A stretch of 64,000 nucleotides of DNA from Panopea generosa (GCA_029582155.1 CM055895.1:49705750-49769749), one strand, 5' to 3'. Positions 1-10,867 are shown, counted from the stretch's first letter. The notes: generated by a model from the sequence alone, not told the origin. Translations and numbers: made by a program.

Positions 1-156
1 TATAATATAAACAAGTGTTGCAATATAAACAATGTTATGTTCGGTTTGAAATATGCAATTAGCAAAAATCTCATTTTTAGACATAGTATATAAGCATTGA
101 TAGATGACTAGTATCTATTGATATATAAGATATAAGAATAATGTAGTAGTCCTCAC

Positions 157-487
157 CTCTATCAGGAAAGCTGACTATTGTTGATGCATTGTACGGTCCA
201 TTTTTCCTAATCAGTCCCCCTGAATCCGTAATGTCACTGAATAATTCCAACATGAATTGCGGCGGCGTGGATCGTACGCTGTGTTGGGGTGCATGATCGA
301 TTCCAAATACCCTCGATAACCTTTCTATAGCTTCAGTTTGTTCAGCCGGAGATTTTCTGTTTTTGCTATTTTTCTTACCTCCATCCACGTAAGATAAGCA
401 ATTAAAGAGAATCACTGTGTAACATATCACTAAAACATAAATATCCCATAGGCCGAGGGAGGCATGTTGTGCCCTTCCAATCCGCAT
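157..487 (-). CDS. BMP/ADMP-like TGF-beta ligand, first coding exon (partial gene)
   Basis: Seen: an ATG-started reading frame gives 110 residues and then meets a good splice donor (AGAG then GTGAGG) in the codon after Arg110. Residues 16-34 are strongly hydrophobic and suit a signal peptide. Residues 38-45 are basic. Residues 54-62 (IERLSRVFG) and 75-83 (PPQFMLELF) followed by SDITDSGG match the start of a BMP-type prodomain, and NASTIVSF at 100-107 sits where BMP prodomains have an N-T-V-R-S-F-like motif; N100-A-S is a potential glycosylation site. Family knowledge: such proteins are secreted dimeric morphogens cleaved from a prodomain. Inference: the spacing and the PPQFML motif recall ADMP more than BMP2/4, but the diagnostic cystine-knot domain lies beyond the left edge, so the subtype is open. 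Confidence 0.75.
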
Positions 488-1600
488 GTTTACCTCGCGG
501 CACTCCGGCGGGATTAAAGGATCGTTGGCGGGAATTATAATACCTATCTCACCATAGAACTTATCCGGGTCGCATATCCGAATAAAATGAAAATTCCATT
601 TCTAAAATCTGTGAATAATGAGATGAGATCGATTTGCTGGCCATTTTATACATTAATTACATCCAGTTTAAACACCAGCTTAAGCACTAGTAAAGCGAGT
701 TTAATTTGCTTCTCATCTCCGGCTACGAACTCTAATTCCTTTCGCTGTGGGTAAATCAATTCAGGCCGAATCACTAAATTAATTATAAATCAATTCTACT
801 CACTTAAAAATCGCTGATAAATCAATCCAAGCGCAAACACTAAATCAATCCTACTCACTTGAAATGCTGATAAACTAATACAAGTTAAATCACTAAATTA
901 ATTATAAATCAATTTTACTCACTTAAAGAACAACGCTGATAAATCAATCCAAATTAAATCACTAAAATAATTATAAATTAATTATACTCACTTGAAAAAA
1001 ACGCTAGTAAAATCAATCCAAGCTCAACGTAAATCACAAACATAACAATATAGCAATCCCGTGGTTAAATAAACGGAACAATCAATCCAAGGTAAATCAC
1101 CAAAAGAACATACCTATCCCACTGTCTTATGTTCACAGATAATTCAATCCAAGATAAATCATTTCAATTAATCATATATCAATCATGTGTCTCTACATTC
1201 GTTCATAAATCAATCCACAGTAAATCACTAAACTGCAATATAAATCAATCAAACTCACTCATATACTACCAGAGTTATTAATATATCCAGAATGAGTGAA
1301 AACAATAATAAAATAACTCTTTCGAGTGTGCTTTTAATTGGAAACTTATATAATTAAAATACACTTTTCTTACATACTTAAAATCGAATGACGGCAAAAG
1401 TTACGTCCGAATTTCTATATCGTTGGTGGGAAATGAGTTAATTCCAAATTATGCTGTTGATGGGGTTTTTTCACATCACGTCCCAGTAAACACCTGGTCA
1501 CAGGCGATTTTATTGCCTTTTAAAATATTCCGACACACGCGTTCACACTAGTATGAAACTTTTCAGTTATGAAATATTTATGGTATATATATATATATAA
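488..1600. repeat. Upstream region of the BMP-like gene with a degenerate ~60-bp tandem repeat
   Basis: This is the 5' flank of the BMP-like exon. From about 750 to 1260 it holds loosely repeated units built on 'ataaatcaatccaa', 'atcactaaattaattata' and 'tctactcacttgaaa', with a spacing near 60 bp and heavy divergence. A short (AT)n run lies near 1589-1600. I could not locate a promoter with confidence. Confidence 0.55.
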
Positions 1601-4512
1601 CCAATATCAGCTGATTCCGAAATTTCCCAATCTATTTCAGCGGTAACCGTGTATTCTGCTCAGTTTAAAGTGCACAGAGAATGAAAGGTAAAGAAAAGAG
1701 AAAAAAATCAACAACACTAGATCGTATCATCTAACGTAATAACAGTTTTAATTCCGTATTTACCCAGCACTTGTCTCTCATCTGTTAAGATAGTATACCG
1801 AAATAGCGCTGAGCTATAAAACCAATATATTTATTATCTATTTTTTCTGCAATAGCAAAGTTTTGTTTGACTATTCCTCGAGTCTTTCTATCAAACACTG
1901 ACAGCTCTTTCTAACATATCGGAGCGATAGTACGCGATATAAGAAGGATGATTCAATGATATCACAATAAAGCCAAACTACATATACACATATCACTTAT
2001 TATAAATAAACAAGTTAAACATTTTAGCAAAATTCCTGATCCGTTATTGACGGTTGATAGTAAAATCTTCAATAGCCGTAGTTTACACGCTTTGGTCTCT
2101 TCCGTCGTGTTTGATTGTTTTGAATCAACACCGAGATATTTAACTCGGTGCGTGTTTGTGAGTGTCGGGTATATACCGTTCTGTGTCGTCAATTTTCTCT
2201 ATATTCCGCGGCCGGGCGACTCGAAATATAACAGTCTCGCGTTTCATTATCTTCGTTAACCCGCCGAACATGCCATCTATGCCTGTTTAACTGTTTAATT
2301 CAACAAAAAAGGAAAATATCATTTTATGGGCCGATCATTAACTTTCCCACAAAAGGCCAGTTAATGGAGTCACCCTTATTTCAAAGCGGATAATGGCTCC
2401 TGTAACTCAGTTAATTTGATACTAAAGGGAACTGAGCAAAAAATAAATAATTCATGTAACAAAATGAGTTTGTTGGGGGATATACAAAAAAAAAAACAGA
2501 CAGCGCTGTAGCGGTGAGGAAATAAATGCGAATAAATTGTAATGTTCCCGAGGCGTAATAAAATTTTTCGCCACCTGTGCGGATTAACGCGGCCGCTTGT
2601 TGACGGTGCGAGTTCCCACCACTGTATTATGTGAGAGCGTCATTGAGTAGTCCAGGTGGGCTGTTGTTCGTTGTTGGGACAAAAAGTCAACACACATATA
2701 TAACTGAATGCTGGTAAAGAGAGTTTCAATTCATGAAAGTGTGCACAATCCACAAATGTTTGTTTTATTTCCTCAAGTACTCGACATCGTGTTTTCATGC
2801 ATTTAACGTTTACCCCGTAGTTAACAATGACATTTTATTATTTACAATGTTTACCAAGTATAAGGAGAGACTTTGATTTCTACAATTTGGTGTACCGTGT
2901 TATAATTATGATGTTATCATTATTTTTTACTTTATTTTATTGTTTGTTGGGGTGGGTGTGGAGGAAGGGGTCCAGCAAAACAAGTTACACAGGATGGCAC
3001 TTTAAACTGCTGCCTGTTTTAACAAACGTAATCATGTCTCTCTCTAAAATATAAAAAAAATTGTAGCAGTTTCATTCGATCGGACTAATTTTCTTTTTCC
3101 GATAAAACAACAACTGTATTCAACAAGTTTATCAAATAGTGTTGGGTTGGCTGTTTATTGTTTGTAATTTTACAGATTTAAAATACTACGTTTCACATAA
3201 AACTATTTCGGTACATTTATTTTTTTCTTGAATGTATATACTTGTTTTAAGTTAAAACGAAATGATTTTCATCTTCAATGCCAATGCAATTACAAATAGC
3301 ACATTTTCTTTCATTTCCACGCAGAGACACGTTTATATGACTTCATTTTTCTACTTGTGGAGCATACGAAGAACCTGTGAACATCTTTTTGTCATAGAGG
3401 ACCACACATGTACGAAATAGGATGCATTTCCACCATTTGCCAGAGTAATGTCCCTTTCCAAAATAGAAACGAAATTAAAGGTTATCATTCATCGTCATTG
3501 CTAAAAATAGCCTTTCAATGGAATGTTCGTATAGCGATTGCTTAGTTTTTGGCCTAATGAGTAAATCACATAGGATCTGATTTATGTTGAACGTAATAGT
3601 AGCTCGATCCTGCCGCCATTGGTTCGCAATTTGCCGCCGATCACATGGTATGTGACGTCATCGCAGCAACGGTGGTCCTGCGCGGTGGCACCAACTTTGT
3701 AATCTCCATAAGACAGTGCCGCCATTTATATCCAATAAAAGTTGCTCCCGTTGGCTTCAATAGTTCGTTTCACATTAAACGATCGTTTAATAAGTCGTTA
3801 TCATTACATTCAGCACAAAATGATTGTTTGACTTACGGGCTGCTGTGCTACCTTTATGCGTTTTTGCAGACGTATATTGGTGTATCTTTTTACGGACATT
3901 TCGTAGGATTAACCGGTTAATTGCGGCTAATGTGCTTGCCAATTAATGTTTTTTTATAACTCTTTCTTCTGCGGAAGCAATCCGTAAAATATCCATAAAA
4001 CTGCAGAGAAAATGTTTGACATCTGCAATATAGAGCAGATATAGAATCTAATGAATGTGATTAACCATTGTGTCTTTTAGGAAAAAAAGGCAAAACAATA
4101 AATGGTGTGTGTAATTAATATTTATACGCCAGCTGTGAAGACCAGGGAACACAACCGTTAGGAGTTCCGAATCCGAATGTAGTGTTGAATTGACCTTTCA
4201 GATTATATAGAAACTTATCTCTATGCAAACATAAAACTATTGACCCGAGATTCAAAATATTCTGAACGGGACAGCTAACACATCACTTTTATATTTCCAA
4301 CAGCTTTGTCAAAAGATTGAGCAGCGTTATTTAACTTTGTATACGAAAATAACTGTCAATATGTACTGATTTTACATAGCCTAAATCTTGTTTCTTATTT
4401 AAGTCAAAATTTCAAGGAGATTGCTTTGGTACTTTTTGAGAATATACATAATATGTCAGGTGGTGGGTTAGTTGTTCCTTTCAGTATAGTTTCTTATATT
4501 TCATCGCTTGCA
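1600..4512. other. Non-coding region, mostly single copy
   Basis: I see no convincing gene. The short ORFs lack any recognisable motif. Two stretches are less AT-rich than their surroundings (about 2530-2680 and 3600-3720). A near-perfect hairpin, CACCGAG then an 8-base loop then CTCGGTG, lies close to 2130. Confidence 0.5.
3653..3660. promoter_or_regulatory. Perfect CRE palindrome in a GC-richer island
   Basis: The octamer TGACGTCA is the full CREB/ATF consensus. It lies in a short GC-richer patch with two GCCGCC blocks and an ATTGG (reverse CCAAT) at about 3613-3650. The combination resembles a promoter or enhancer core, but no transcript model is visible on either side, so function is a guess. 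Confidence 0.25.
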
Positions 4513-4592
4513 TAACAATAACAATAACAATAACAATAACAATAACAATAACAATAACAATAACAATAACAATAACAATAACAATAACAAAC
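4513..4592. repeat. (AATAAC)n microsatellite
   Basis: About a dozen head-to-tail copies of the hexamer AATAAC with one small irregularity near the right end. Confidence 0.95.
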
Positions 4593-4639
4593 AATAACAA
4601 ATTATAGCAATAATAATTATAATGATTATTTCAAAGAGA

Positions 4640-4860
4640 AGACTGACGATAGCGCAAGGAATAAGGGATATGCTGCCAACAGCTCATGCTAGCAGAAACC
4701 GCGTGTTCGATCCTGGGCTCCATCAGATATTATCTTATAAAAAGTAATGTGTTTTCCACACACAAACAAATGAGATTCGGGCTTGGTTTACGAGATCTCA
4801 GAGCTAACTCCGCAGTTGGACTTAAACGATTTAGTATATAATAATTCGCTTCTCTTCTTA
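4640..4860 (+). repeat. Degenerate tRNA-derived SINE (weak)
   Basis: The segment contains 'gttcgatcctgg', close to a pol III B box, about 40 bases after a possible A-box region. The body after it resembles SINE tails elsewhere in the window only loosely. Confidence 0.35.
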
Positions 4861-4864
4861 AACT

Positions 4865-5065
4865 TAATTATTTTACTTCGATCGGGAAACAATTTATTAT
4901 AATTTAGACAAATCACTTTCAAATACTTCTTGTGTATAATAACCAGTACTACAGCATATGCGGATAAAGTGTCTTGCTAAATGACACCAAACATAGTCGT
5001 GAAGGAGGATCGAACCCACGACCCCCGGATCCGATGCTTTACTACTGGACCACGCGCTCCACACA
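4865..5065 (-). repeat. tRNA-derived SINE, family 2
   Basis: Read on the minus strand, a tRNA-like head (GTGGTCCAGTAGTAAAGCATC, then GGTTCGATCC as B box) is followed by a body with 'tatgcggataaagtgtcttgct' read on plus. The same head and body recur near 6280-6480, 9215-9345, 21535-21725 and 45165-45335, which defines the family. It cannot be a functional tRNA because the anticodon arm does not fold. Confidence 0.75.
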
Positions 5066-5139
5066 TGGTCACTACGGAGCTATGCTCCTTTCTAGGACGT
5101 AAAGAACGATTTTTACAAATAAAAAATTATTATGTGTTT

Positions 5140-5345
5140 TTTAATGGGGTGTAACACCATGTTCAACACATTTCAGGGTATATATGGCATTTCCAGTGTT
5201 GTAGGTGGAGGAAGACCTCAAAATGAATCTGAGTAGAACCACCGTCCTTCCGTAAGTTTTTTGGAGGGAGCGGGACTCTAGCCTACGACCTTAGCGATGG
5301 CAGGTAAGTGATCTTGAGACGGCGTCTTAGATCACTCGGCCACGG
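5140..5345 (-). repeat. tRNA-Leu-like SINE (family 1), minus orientation
   Basis: The head (near 5345, minus strand) reads CCGAGTGATCTAAGACGCC and the tail includes a block read on plus as 'ggtggaggaagacctca' and 'tatatatggcatttccagtg'. The same tail occurs near 36040, 36860, 40790 and 48810. It faces another copy at 5641-5862 head to head. Confidence 0.8.
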
Positions 5346-5459
5346 AACGTTTGTTAATGAGATTTGGGCAACTATAGAAACTGTGTAAACAGAAAGCAAA
5401 TTCTGGATCAAAACTCTAAACTGGCAAAAACTGAAGTGATATGGCTGTAAACCGCATTT

Positions 5460-5580
5460 GTCAAATTCATGAATAACTGCTATTTATTTGAATAACTGCT
5501 ATTTATATAAATCACTGCTATTTAAACGAATAACTGCTATTTATATAAATCACTGCTATTTATATGAATCACGGCCGCAT
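5460..5580. repeat. 19-bp tandem repeat, ~6 copies
   Basis: Units of the form 'gaataactgctatttatat' and 'aaatcactgctatttaaac' follow each other at 19-bp spacing. Confidence 0.85.
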
Positions 5581-5640
5581 CTTTAAAACAACCATGTTCC
5601 ATATTGACGTTTAATGATTATACAACAGCTGAAAGGTCTT

Positions 5641-5862
5641 TCATGACCGAGTGGTCTAAGGCGCCGTCTCAAGATCACTTACCCCGCACCGCTTATGTCG
5701 CAGGTTCGAGTCCTGTTTGCTCAAACAACTTTATGTTTGAAAATCTGCCAGCTACTTGCGGAAGGACGGTGGTTCTACTTCGATTATTTCTGAGGTCTTC
5801 ATCCACCAATAAAACTGTGTTGAAAATGGCGTTAAACACCATTAAAAAACACAAAAAAAACA
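5641..5862 (+). repeat. tRNA-Leu-like SINE (family 1), plus orientation
   Basis: The head has GACCGAGTGGTCTAAGGCGCC (A-box region of a tRNA-Leu) and an exact B box, GGTTCGAGTCC, at 5703-5713. The body then carries 'ggaaggacggtggttctact' and ends with 'atggcgttaaacaccatt'. A real tRNA-Leu would need paired acceptor and anticodon stems that are absent here, so this is a SINE. Confidence 0.85.
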
Positions 5863-6279
5863 GATGAAAGCTGTCCAATACGTATGATAATGCAAAAAAA
5901 AGCTGTAAGACCATTACGGAACAAACACGTTTGTAGAGTGCTCACATTTCGAGTGTGTTGTGAGACCTTTACTGACTTCATCCAAACTTCATCCAATTTA
6001 TTTTATAAACGTGATTAAAGTGATCGTCTCCGCTGAAGTGTTTTACTCACACACAACAACGCCATTGTTAACTTTTGTATGTGTTTGCAATAAACAAGAT
6101 TTCGCTGTTTGAACTAATGGGAGTACATGGTTTACTGGATGAATCGCAAACTATTTATCACCTTTCAGTAAAATCATGATAGTAAGCCAGTGATAACAAG
6201 ATCATGTTTAAAATGCTGTTTGATATATCATAATTGTATAACCGAAAGTTCTAATCGAACGGTTCAGTAGTTATTATTT

Positions 6280-6480
6280 AATTTATTTTACATTGATTGT
6301 ACATCAAGTCCTTACAAACTACGCTCAAAGACGTTCTAGGTGGAGCCAGTCCTAAGCATATGCAAGTAAAACTTCTTGCTCAAAGATAGCGTACATAGCA
6401 GTGGTGCGTGACCACTCAATACATTGCGGACCTGGATTCGATACTATACCACTATGCCAGGCGCTCTACCAGTCTAGTCG
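6280..6480 (-). repeat. tRNA-derived SINE, family 2
   Basis: Shares with the copy at 4865 the block 'agtcctaagcatatgcaagtaaaacttcttgctcaa' (in parts) and a decayed tRNA head ending in 'gctctacca' near 6470. Confidence 0.65.
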
Positions 6481-6514
6481 GACTGTATTGCACACATTAA
6501 ACTGGTTGTAACAA

Positions 6515-6665
6515 TAAATCATATGACGATATATATGTTAAATCATATAATAATATAGAATTAAAGTCATATAGTTTAAGCCATACAATACTATATAGTG
6601 GAAGTAATATGATAATATATAGTTTAAATCATATACTAATATATAGTTTATTATGTGAAAACAAT
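6515..6665. repeat. Degenerate AT-rich tandem repeat (~30 bp)
   Basis: Repeated 'aaatcatataataatatag'-like units with variable spacing. Confidence 0.6.
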
Positions 6666-6841
6666 ATATACAATTAGGTTAATTATGTAAGACAAGAACA
6701 CCAGTAAATAGTTACAAACTTAAAACTTGCAAAAATGAACATTGATTTAAGCAACAAAATAAACATAATGTCTTTAAAAACATTAGCGCATAAAGTGTTT
6801 TGGTTTAGAACACCGACATAAACGATAAAATACATGTATTA

Positions 6842-7151
6842 ACTAGAAATGTATCCATAGGACAAGGATGCCCCCGCTATGTTAGTAAATTTTACCCAAA
6901 ACAGTAAGACGAAAAGGGACCATAGCTGGTGTAAAATTTGACTGTCGTCAACTAATACCGAACTTAACCTGTATTTGATAATCATACAGATAGCCTACAC
7001 ACAAACTATTTATTTGATACATGTACCCTTTGAGAAGTAATTGATCGAAAATAAGTTTGGCGGACGAACGCACACAAGGACGAAATAACGGACGGACGAA
7101 GAGCGTTACACTTGATGCCACTTCACCGTTCGACGGGAGCATAAAAAATAA
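6842..7151 (+). mobile_element. HINE-like dispersed repeat, ACTAGA/GGGGGCATAAA superfamily, short copy
   Basis: The 5' end reads 'actagaaatgtatccatagg' and then 'ggatgcccccgctat'; the 3' end reads 'gacgggagcataaaaa'. The 5' block GATGCCCCCG and the 3' block CGGGAGCAT are an imperfect inverted pair. The interior ('aaagggaccatagctgg', 'aataacggacggacg') matches the copy at 29178-29611. It lies just downstream of the rhamnonate dehydratase-like gene. Confidence 0.65.
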
Positions 7152-7157
7152 CATAGA

Positions 7158-7163
7158 TTTATT
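7158..7163 (-). terminator. Candidate polyadenylation signal for the rhmD-like gene
   Basis: On the minus strand the hexamer AATAAA occurs about 215 bases after the stop codon. A second one occurs near 7007. No transcript evidence is available. Confidence 0.35.
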
Positions 7164-7379
7164 ACATTCGATATGTGTTTAAACATACGTAAATACAAGT
7201 ATTCAAATTTGATTGTGCCTATACAATTATAACAACAAAAACACCGCGTATAAACTATGAAAACACTACTGCAATGTTATTTGGATTCATTTGATTAACA
7301 CTGTATCTTGTGTTTTAATGTGTTATAAAAATAAATATATTTCTTTTAAAATCTTTAGAAATGAATTCAATGTTTTCAG

Positions 7380-8693
7380 TTAAAATGGCATATGGGGCTT
7401 CGTCGGTCCCTTGTATGCTTTGTTTTTGTCGGCGTTCTGCTTTGATTCTTCAGCGCTCCTGTCGTATGGGCGTCTCAACGTATCCTTACACAACGTGACG
7501 CCAAATCCTGGTCGATCTGGAAGATCGATAAATCCGTCAGCCGGAAGTGGCTCGTCAGGAAATAATCCACCAAGATACGGAACCAGCTTATCTGCGTTCG
7601 GACTCAAGTTGATGTATTCCGCAACTGGACAGTTAGTGAACGCGTACTGGAGATGGTAAGAATACACACTTGAACCATGAGGAATCACGAGTGTGTCGTG
7701 TGCTGCCGCCAATGCAACAATTCTTCTTGCTTCCGTTATTCCGCCTAACCACGTGATATCCGGTTGTATGATATCGACACAACGCGAGTTGATCAGTTGT
7801 TTGAAACCATATCGGTTGTACTCGTGCTCGCCGGTGGTCAGCAGAACCTTCGATCCTCTTAGATTTTTGCGAACTTCGGAATATCCTTCGTAATCGTCCG
7901 GCGGAAGAAACTCCTCCATCCATTTAAGTCCATGTGGCTCGAGTTCCTTGGCAAGTCGCGTCGCGTAAGGCACAGTTAAAGCCATGTAACAGTCAAGCGC
8001 AAGAGGAAAATCTTCACCAACCTTTTCCCGCCAGTTTTTATAAAATTCGATATTCTTTTTTAGTCCTTCATCGCCGGCAGACGGTCCGTATGGGCACGGT
8101 ATTTTTGCTCCAACAAATCCTAATTTCTTGGCAATATCTGGTCTAGCAGTGGTACTATACACAGGCAGGCGCTCTTTTGTTTTCCCGCCCAGCAATGCGT
8201 AGACTGGTTCTTTCCGGATTTTCCCGAGTAAATCCCAAAGAGCAAGGTCGACTGCGCTTATTGCTTGTATCGGAAGACCTTTCCTGCCATAGTTAAGCGT
8301 TGACCGAAACATTTGATCGTTCAGAAGCTCGACATTTCGCGGATCTTGTCCTTCGATAAATCTGCTCAGATGCTTCTCCACGATGTAGCATCCGGGTTCT
8401 CCGCCGATGGTGACACCAACGCCGCACGTTCCGTCTTCAGCCTCCACTTCCACCACGAGCGTTCCAAGAGCGTTTATTCCCCACGATTTTCGATACTGTT
8501 GGTACATCTCATAACCCGACATAGGGTTCGCCACTGGAGTTGGATGACCATTAATCCAGTGTTCGTCGTCAACATCGTGGCAGTCGGCACCTTGGTCCCC
8601 TTTTCCGCCTTCAGGCACGTAAGCTCGAACGGTTTTTATTCGAGGGAAATCTCGTACACTCATAGTTGCTATCTGTGCGAGTTTATTCAGCAT
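7380..8693 (-). CDS. rhmD: L-rhamnonate dehydratase-like enolase-superfamily enzyme, intronless
   Basis: Role by family: dehydration of L-rhamnonate (or a close sugar acid) to the 2-keto-3-deoxy acid, a Mg2+-dependent step of non-phosphorylated rhamnose breakdown. Seen: 437 codons from ATG to TAA without interruption, and the full two-domain fold of the family. Metal ligands are placed correctly: D234 (LALD), E260 (KWMEE) and E289 (TTGEH); H339 (IPHGSSVYS) is the expected general base, paired with D312 (QPD). N-terminal lid residues H45 (HWING) and R68 (YRKSWGIN) are kept. RhmD from Escherichia coli is about 400 residues, so length is normal with a short C-terminal basic tail (411-437). Met11 is an alternative start that would fit bacterial N-termini better; residues 1-10 may be an extension. 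GC content is clearly higher than in the flanks. An ENOSF1/fuconate dehydratase identity fits less well. Intactness argues for a living gene; origin by transfer is inference. Confidence 0.9.
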   Translation of the reverse strand: MLNKLAQIATMSVRDFPRIKTVRAYVPEGGKGDQGADCHDVDDEHWINGHPTPVANPMSGYEMYQQYRKSWGINALGTLVVEVEAEDGTCGVGVTIGGEPGCYIVEKHLSRFIEGQDPRNVELLNDQMFRSTLNYGRKGLPIQAISAVDLALWDLLGKIRKEPVYALLGGKTKERLPVYSTTARPDIAKKLGFVGAKIPCPYGPSAGDEGLKKNIEFYKNWREKVGEDFPLALDCYMALTVPYATRLAKELEPHGLKWMEEFLPPDDYEGYSEVRKNLRGSKVLLTTGEHEYNRYGFKQLINSRCVDIIQPDITWLGGITEARRIVALAAAHDTLVIPHGSSVYSYHLQYAFTNCPVAEYINLSPNADKLVPYLGGLFPDEPLPADGFIDLPDRPGFGVTLCKDTLRRPYDRSAEESKQNADKNKAYKGPTKPHMPF

Positions 8694-8889
8694 ACTGAAA
8701 TGTTGGTTTATCTACATGATAATTTTGTCGTTGAATTTGATAACAAATTATGCTTAACCATGAAACATAAATAGATAAATGTATACATTAAAATTATTCA
8801 CACTGTATGAGTGTGTACGCCGTGAAACTGACTGCTAGGTTAGCATGTTCTGTTTGTTTGAACATTTAGAGTCATTTTTACGTCATCGA

Positions 8890-9135
8890 ATGCGATTAGT
8901 TTACCTAACCACGTTTTTTTGGAATGTTATCAAGTATTCGAGAACACCCCATCTTCGCAAATAACTGAAACTTTCCCACTCGAATCAACGGTGCGAGACG
9001 AATGACAATGGGACGCAATGCCGTATACAAAATATCAATCATCACAGCGACTGTGGCCTTGCGGGTATTCAAACTCACAACCCTGGGTTGATAGTCAGAC
9101 GTGCTTCTGACTGAGCTAACCGGGTCCGGCTAAAG
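8890..9135 (-). repeat. tRNA-derived SINE, family 4
   Basis: Near-colinear with 46880-47140: both have 'cgcaaataactga', 'actttcccact', 'gagacgaatga' and a terminal tRNA-like head, read on minus as AGCTCAGT...GTCTGACTATCA. The rhmD-like gene starts about 200 bases away, so this SINE sits in its 5' flank. Confidence 0.8.
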
Positions 9136-9214
9136 CTAGTTTTGTGCGTAGTAAACTATTTCAAACGGACAATTTGATAAAAAAATAGTGTTACTTTGTC
9201 AAACCCTCGCTATG

Positions 9215-9345
9215 TGTGGTGTCCTTGAGCAAGACACCTTTTCCGCATATGCTTAGTACTGGTTCTACCCAGGAACACGTTGAACGTGATTTGTCTAAGT
9301 TGTAAGAATTTGTTTCACAATCAAAGTAAAATAAAGTAGTTTAAA
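9215..9345 (+). repeat. SINE family 2, tail portion
   Basis: Carries 'ccgcatatgcttagtactgg', 'gatttgtctaagttgtaag' and 'aaagtaaaataaagtagttt', the plus-strand version of the family 2 body; compare 45240-45335. Confidence 0.7.
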
Positions 9346-9654
9346 CTAGTATGTTGTGCAAGTCACTGTAGCGGGCAATCAAGACATTCAGAGTGCTCAA
9401 GTGCGCTAGAGTAATATTTTCACTTTTTATCAAGGAACGCAACACAAAGTCGCGAAATGCGTAATAGAAACCAAGAGTTACATCCCTGGTTAAGCAAATC
9501 GCGGGTTGGGGAGGGGGAGTAGACAATATTACTGTTTTATCATTTGATCCAAATGGTGTTGCTGCACGGTGTTAAGCGTTGCTTTCAACAAATTGTTAGT
9601 TATATCGTGACGGTGTCTACTTGAGACAGTAGTTTACGCGTTGTCACATTGGAG

Positions 9655-9855
9655 TATCATGCCGCAGACACATGGTATGATACCCCACCCAGTCAAATTA
9701 TACTGACACCGGACCGACTATACCTAGAATGCTCAGCCCAACCGAGGAGCTTCTAGTAGTATTATTTAAGTCTTTGGTATGACCCGGCTGGGGATCGAGC
9801 CTACGGCCTACCGCATATGCGGCGGACGCTGTACCCCTAGACTAATGCTGCGGTG
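9655..9855 (-). repeat. tRNA-derived SINE, family 3
   Basis: Reverse-oriented relative of 21910-22115: both share 'gcagcatt..agtctagg', a B-box-like element, 'agaagcctcta' and the distal 'tgataccccacccagtca' block. Confidence 0.75.
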
Positions 9856-10560
9856 TTGATCCAAAGAAAGCAATAAAAAGTATACGGTTTTTGTATGGTG
9901 TTGTTTTCTATGTCGTGTTTCCTTGCACTATTTCTTGTATCTTATATAAACAGTGACGATGTGTCACCCGGTAATACGTTACATTTAAGACGGAAGCAAA
10001 TCGAATAACGAAGAAAGCGTAGAGCAACTCATGTGTGATCATGAAAAATAATTAAGTATTAACATTTGATATAGTCGTACAGGGCTGCGTTCAGCACCGT
10101 TAAACACCAAACACGTCAATCGTGAAACATCGGGTATTTCCGTATCCTCCGTATAATATTGCGTAGCATAAAGGCCGAGGTGATCAGATTGCAAACACGT
10201 TTAATGACTGGTTCCCTAAAACTTACACGTACTGAGTGCTAATGTGAGGTTGGGCCAGTGTCCAGGAAAATAATTATGTTAGCTAACGTTATCAAACGTT
10301 TGACCGAACTGAACGCAGCCCAGATCTCGTCAATATGCTTAGCTTTCTGTCTTTGTTTACTTACTACATATGTTTACATATATGATCTATCTAAAAAGTG
10401 ATGTAGTACTTATAAATATGTTGTGGGCTTCATGGAAGATCTTGTTGAAGTTATGAGTTTTCTCGTTAATAAAATTCTTTATTATCAGTAGCTGTAGATG
10501 TATTAAAATGTTCCGGGAATAATGGAGCAAAGTAATAAAATATCGACTAAATATAGTGAA
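9856..10560. other. Unassigned non-coding sequence
   Basis: I see no ORF with coding character, no clear tandem repeat and no terminal repeat in this stretch. Confidence 0.4.
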
Positions 10561-10562
10561 TC

Positions 10563-10735
10563 ATAGGGGCGGGACGGTAGTGTAGCGGATATAGTATTAG
10601 CCGCTCACGCCAGAAGTTGCGGGTTTGATCCCAACCTCGACCTGATGCCTCTCAAAAATAACACTCAGTCCTGGTTCTGCGCAGGAAGCGAACTCGAGTG
10701 CGGTTCATAAAAGGTCTTGTATAAACTAAATAAAA
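10563..10735 (+). repeat. tRNA-derived SINE, family 5
   Basis: Starts 'ggggcgggacggtagtgtag' and carries 'gggtttgatccc' as B box. The tail includes 'actcagtcctggttctgcgc' and ends near 'aaactaaataaaaca'. Confidence 0.65.
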
Positions 10736-10867
10736 CATGGGCGTGGCGATATTTTGTAAATTGTGAAAGCCAATCAAATGTAGTTTTAATATCTTAATCA
10801 GTTTAAAGAACGTAATACACTGAAAGTTCGGTGAGAAAAATGATACCACTTCTCATCACCGTTAAGA

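Noticed and set aside
5641-5740. Functional tRNA-Leu gene
   Set aside because: A and B boxes are good but the acceptor and anticodon stems do not pair, and the body and tail match other SINE copies in the window.
7411-8774. Plus-strand and other-frame ORFs overlapping the rhmD-like gene
   Set aside because: They are antisense or frame-shifted shadows of a frame with full family conservation.
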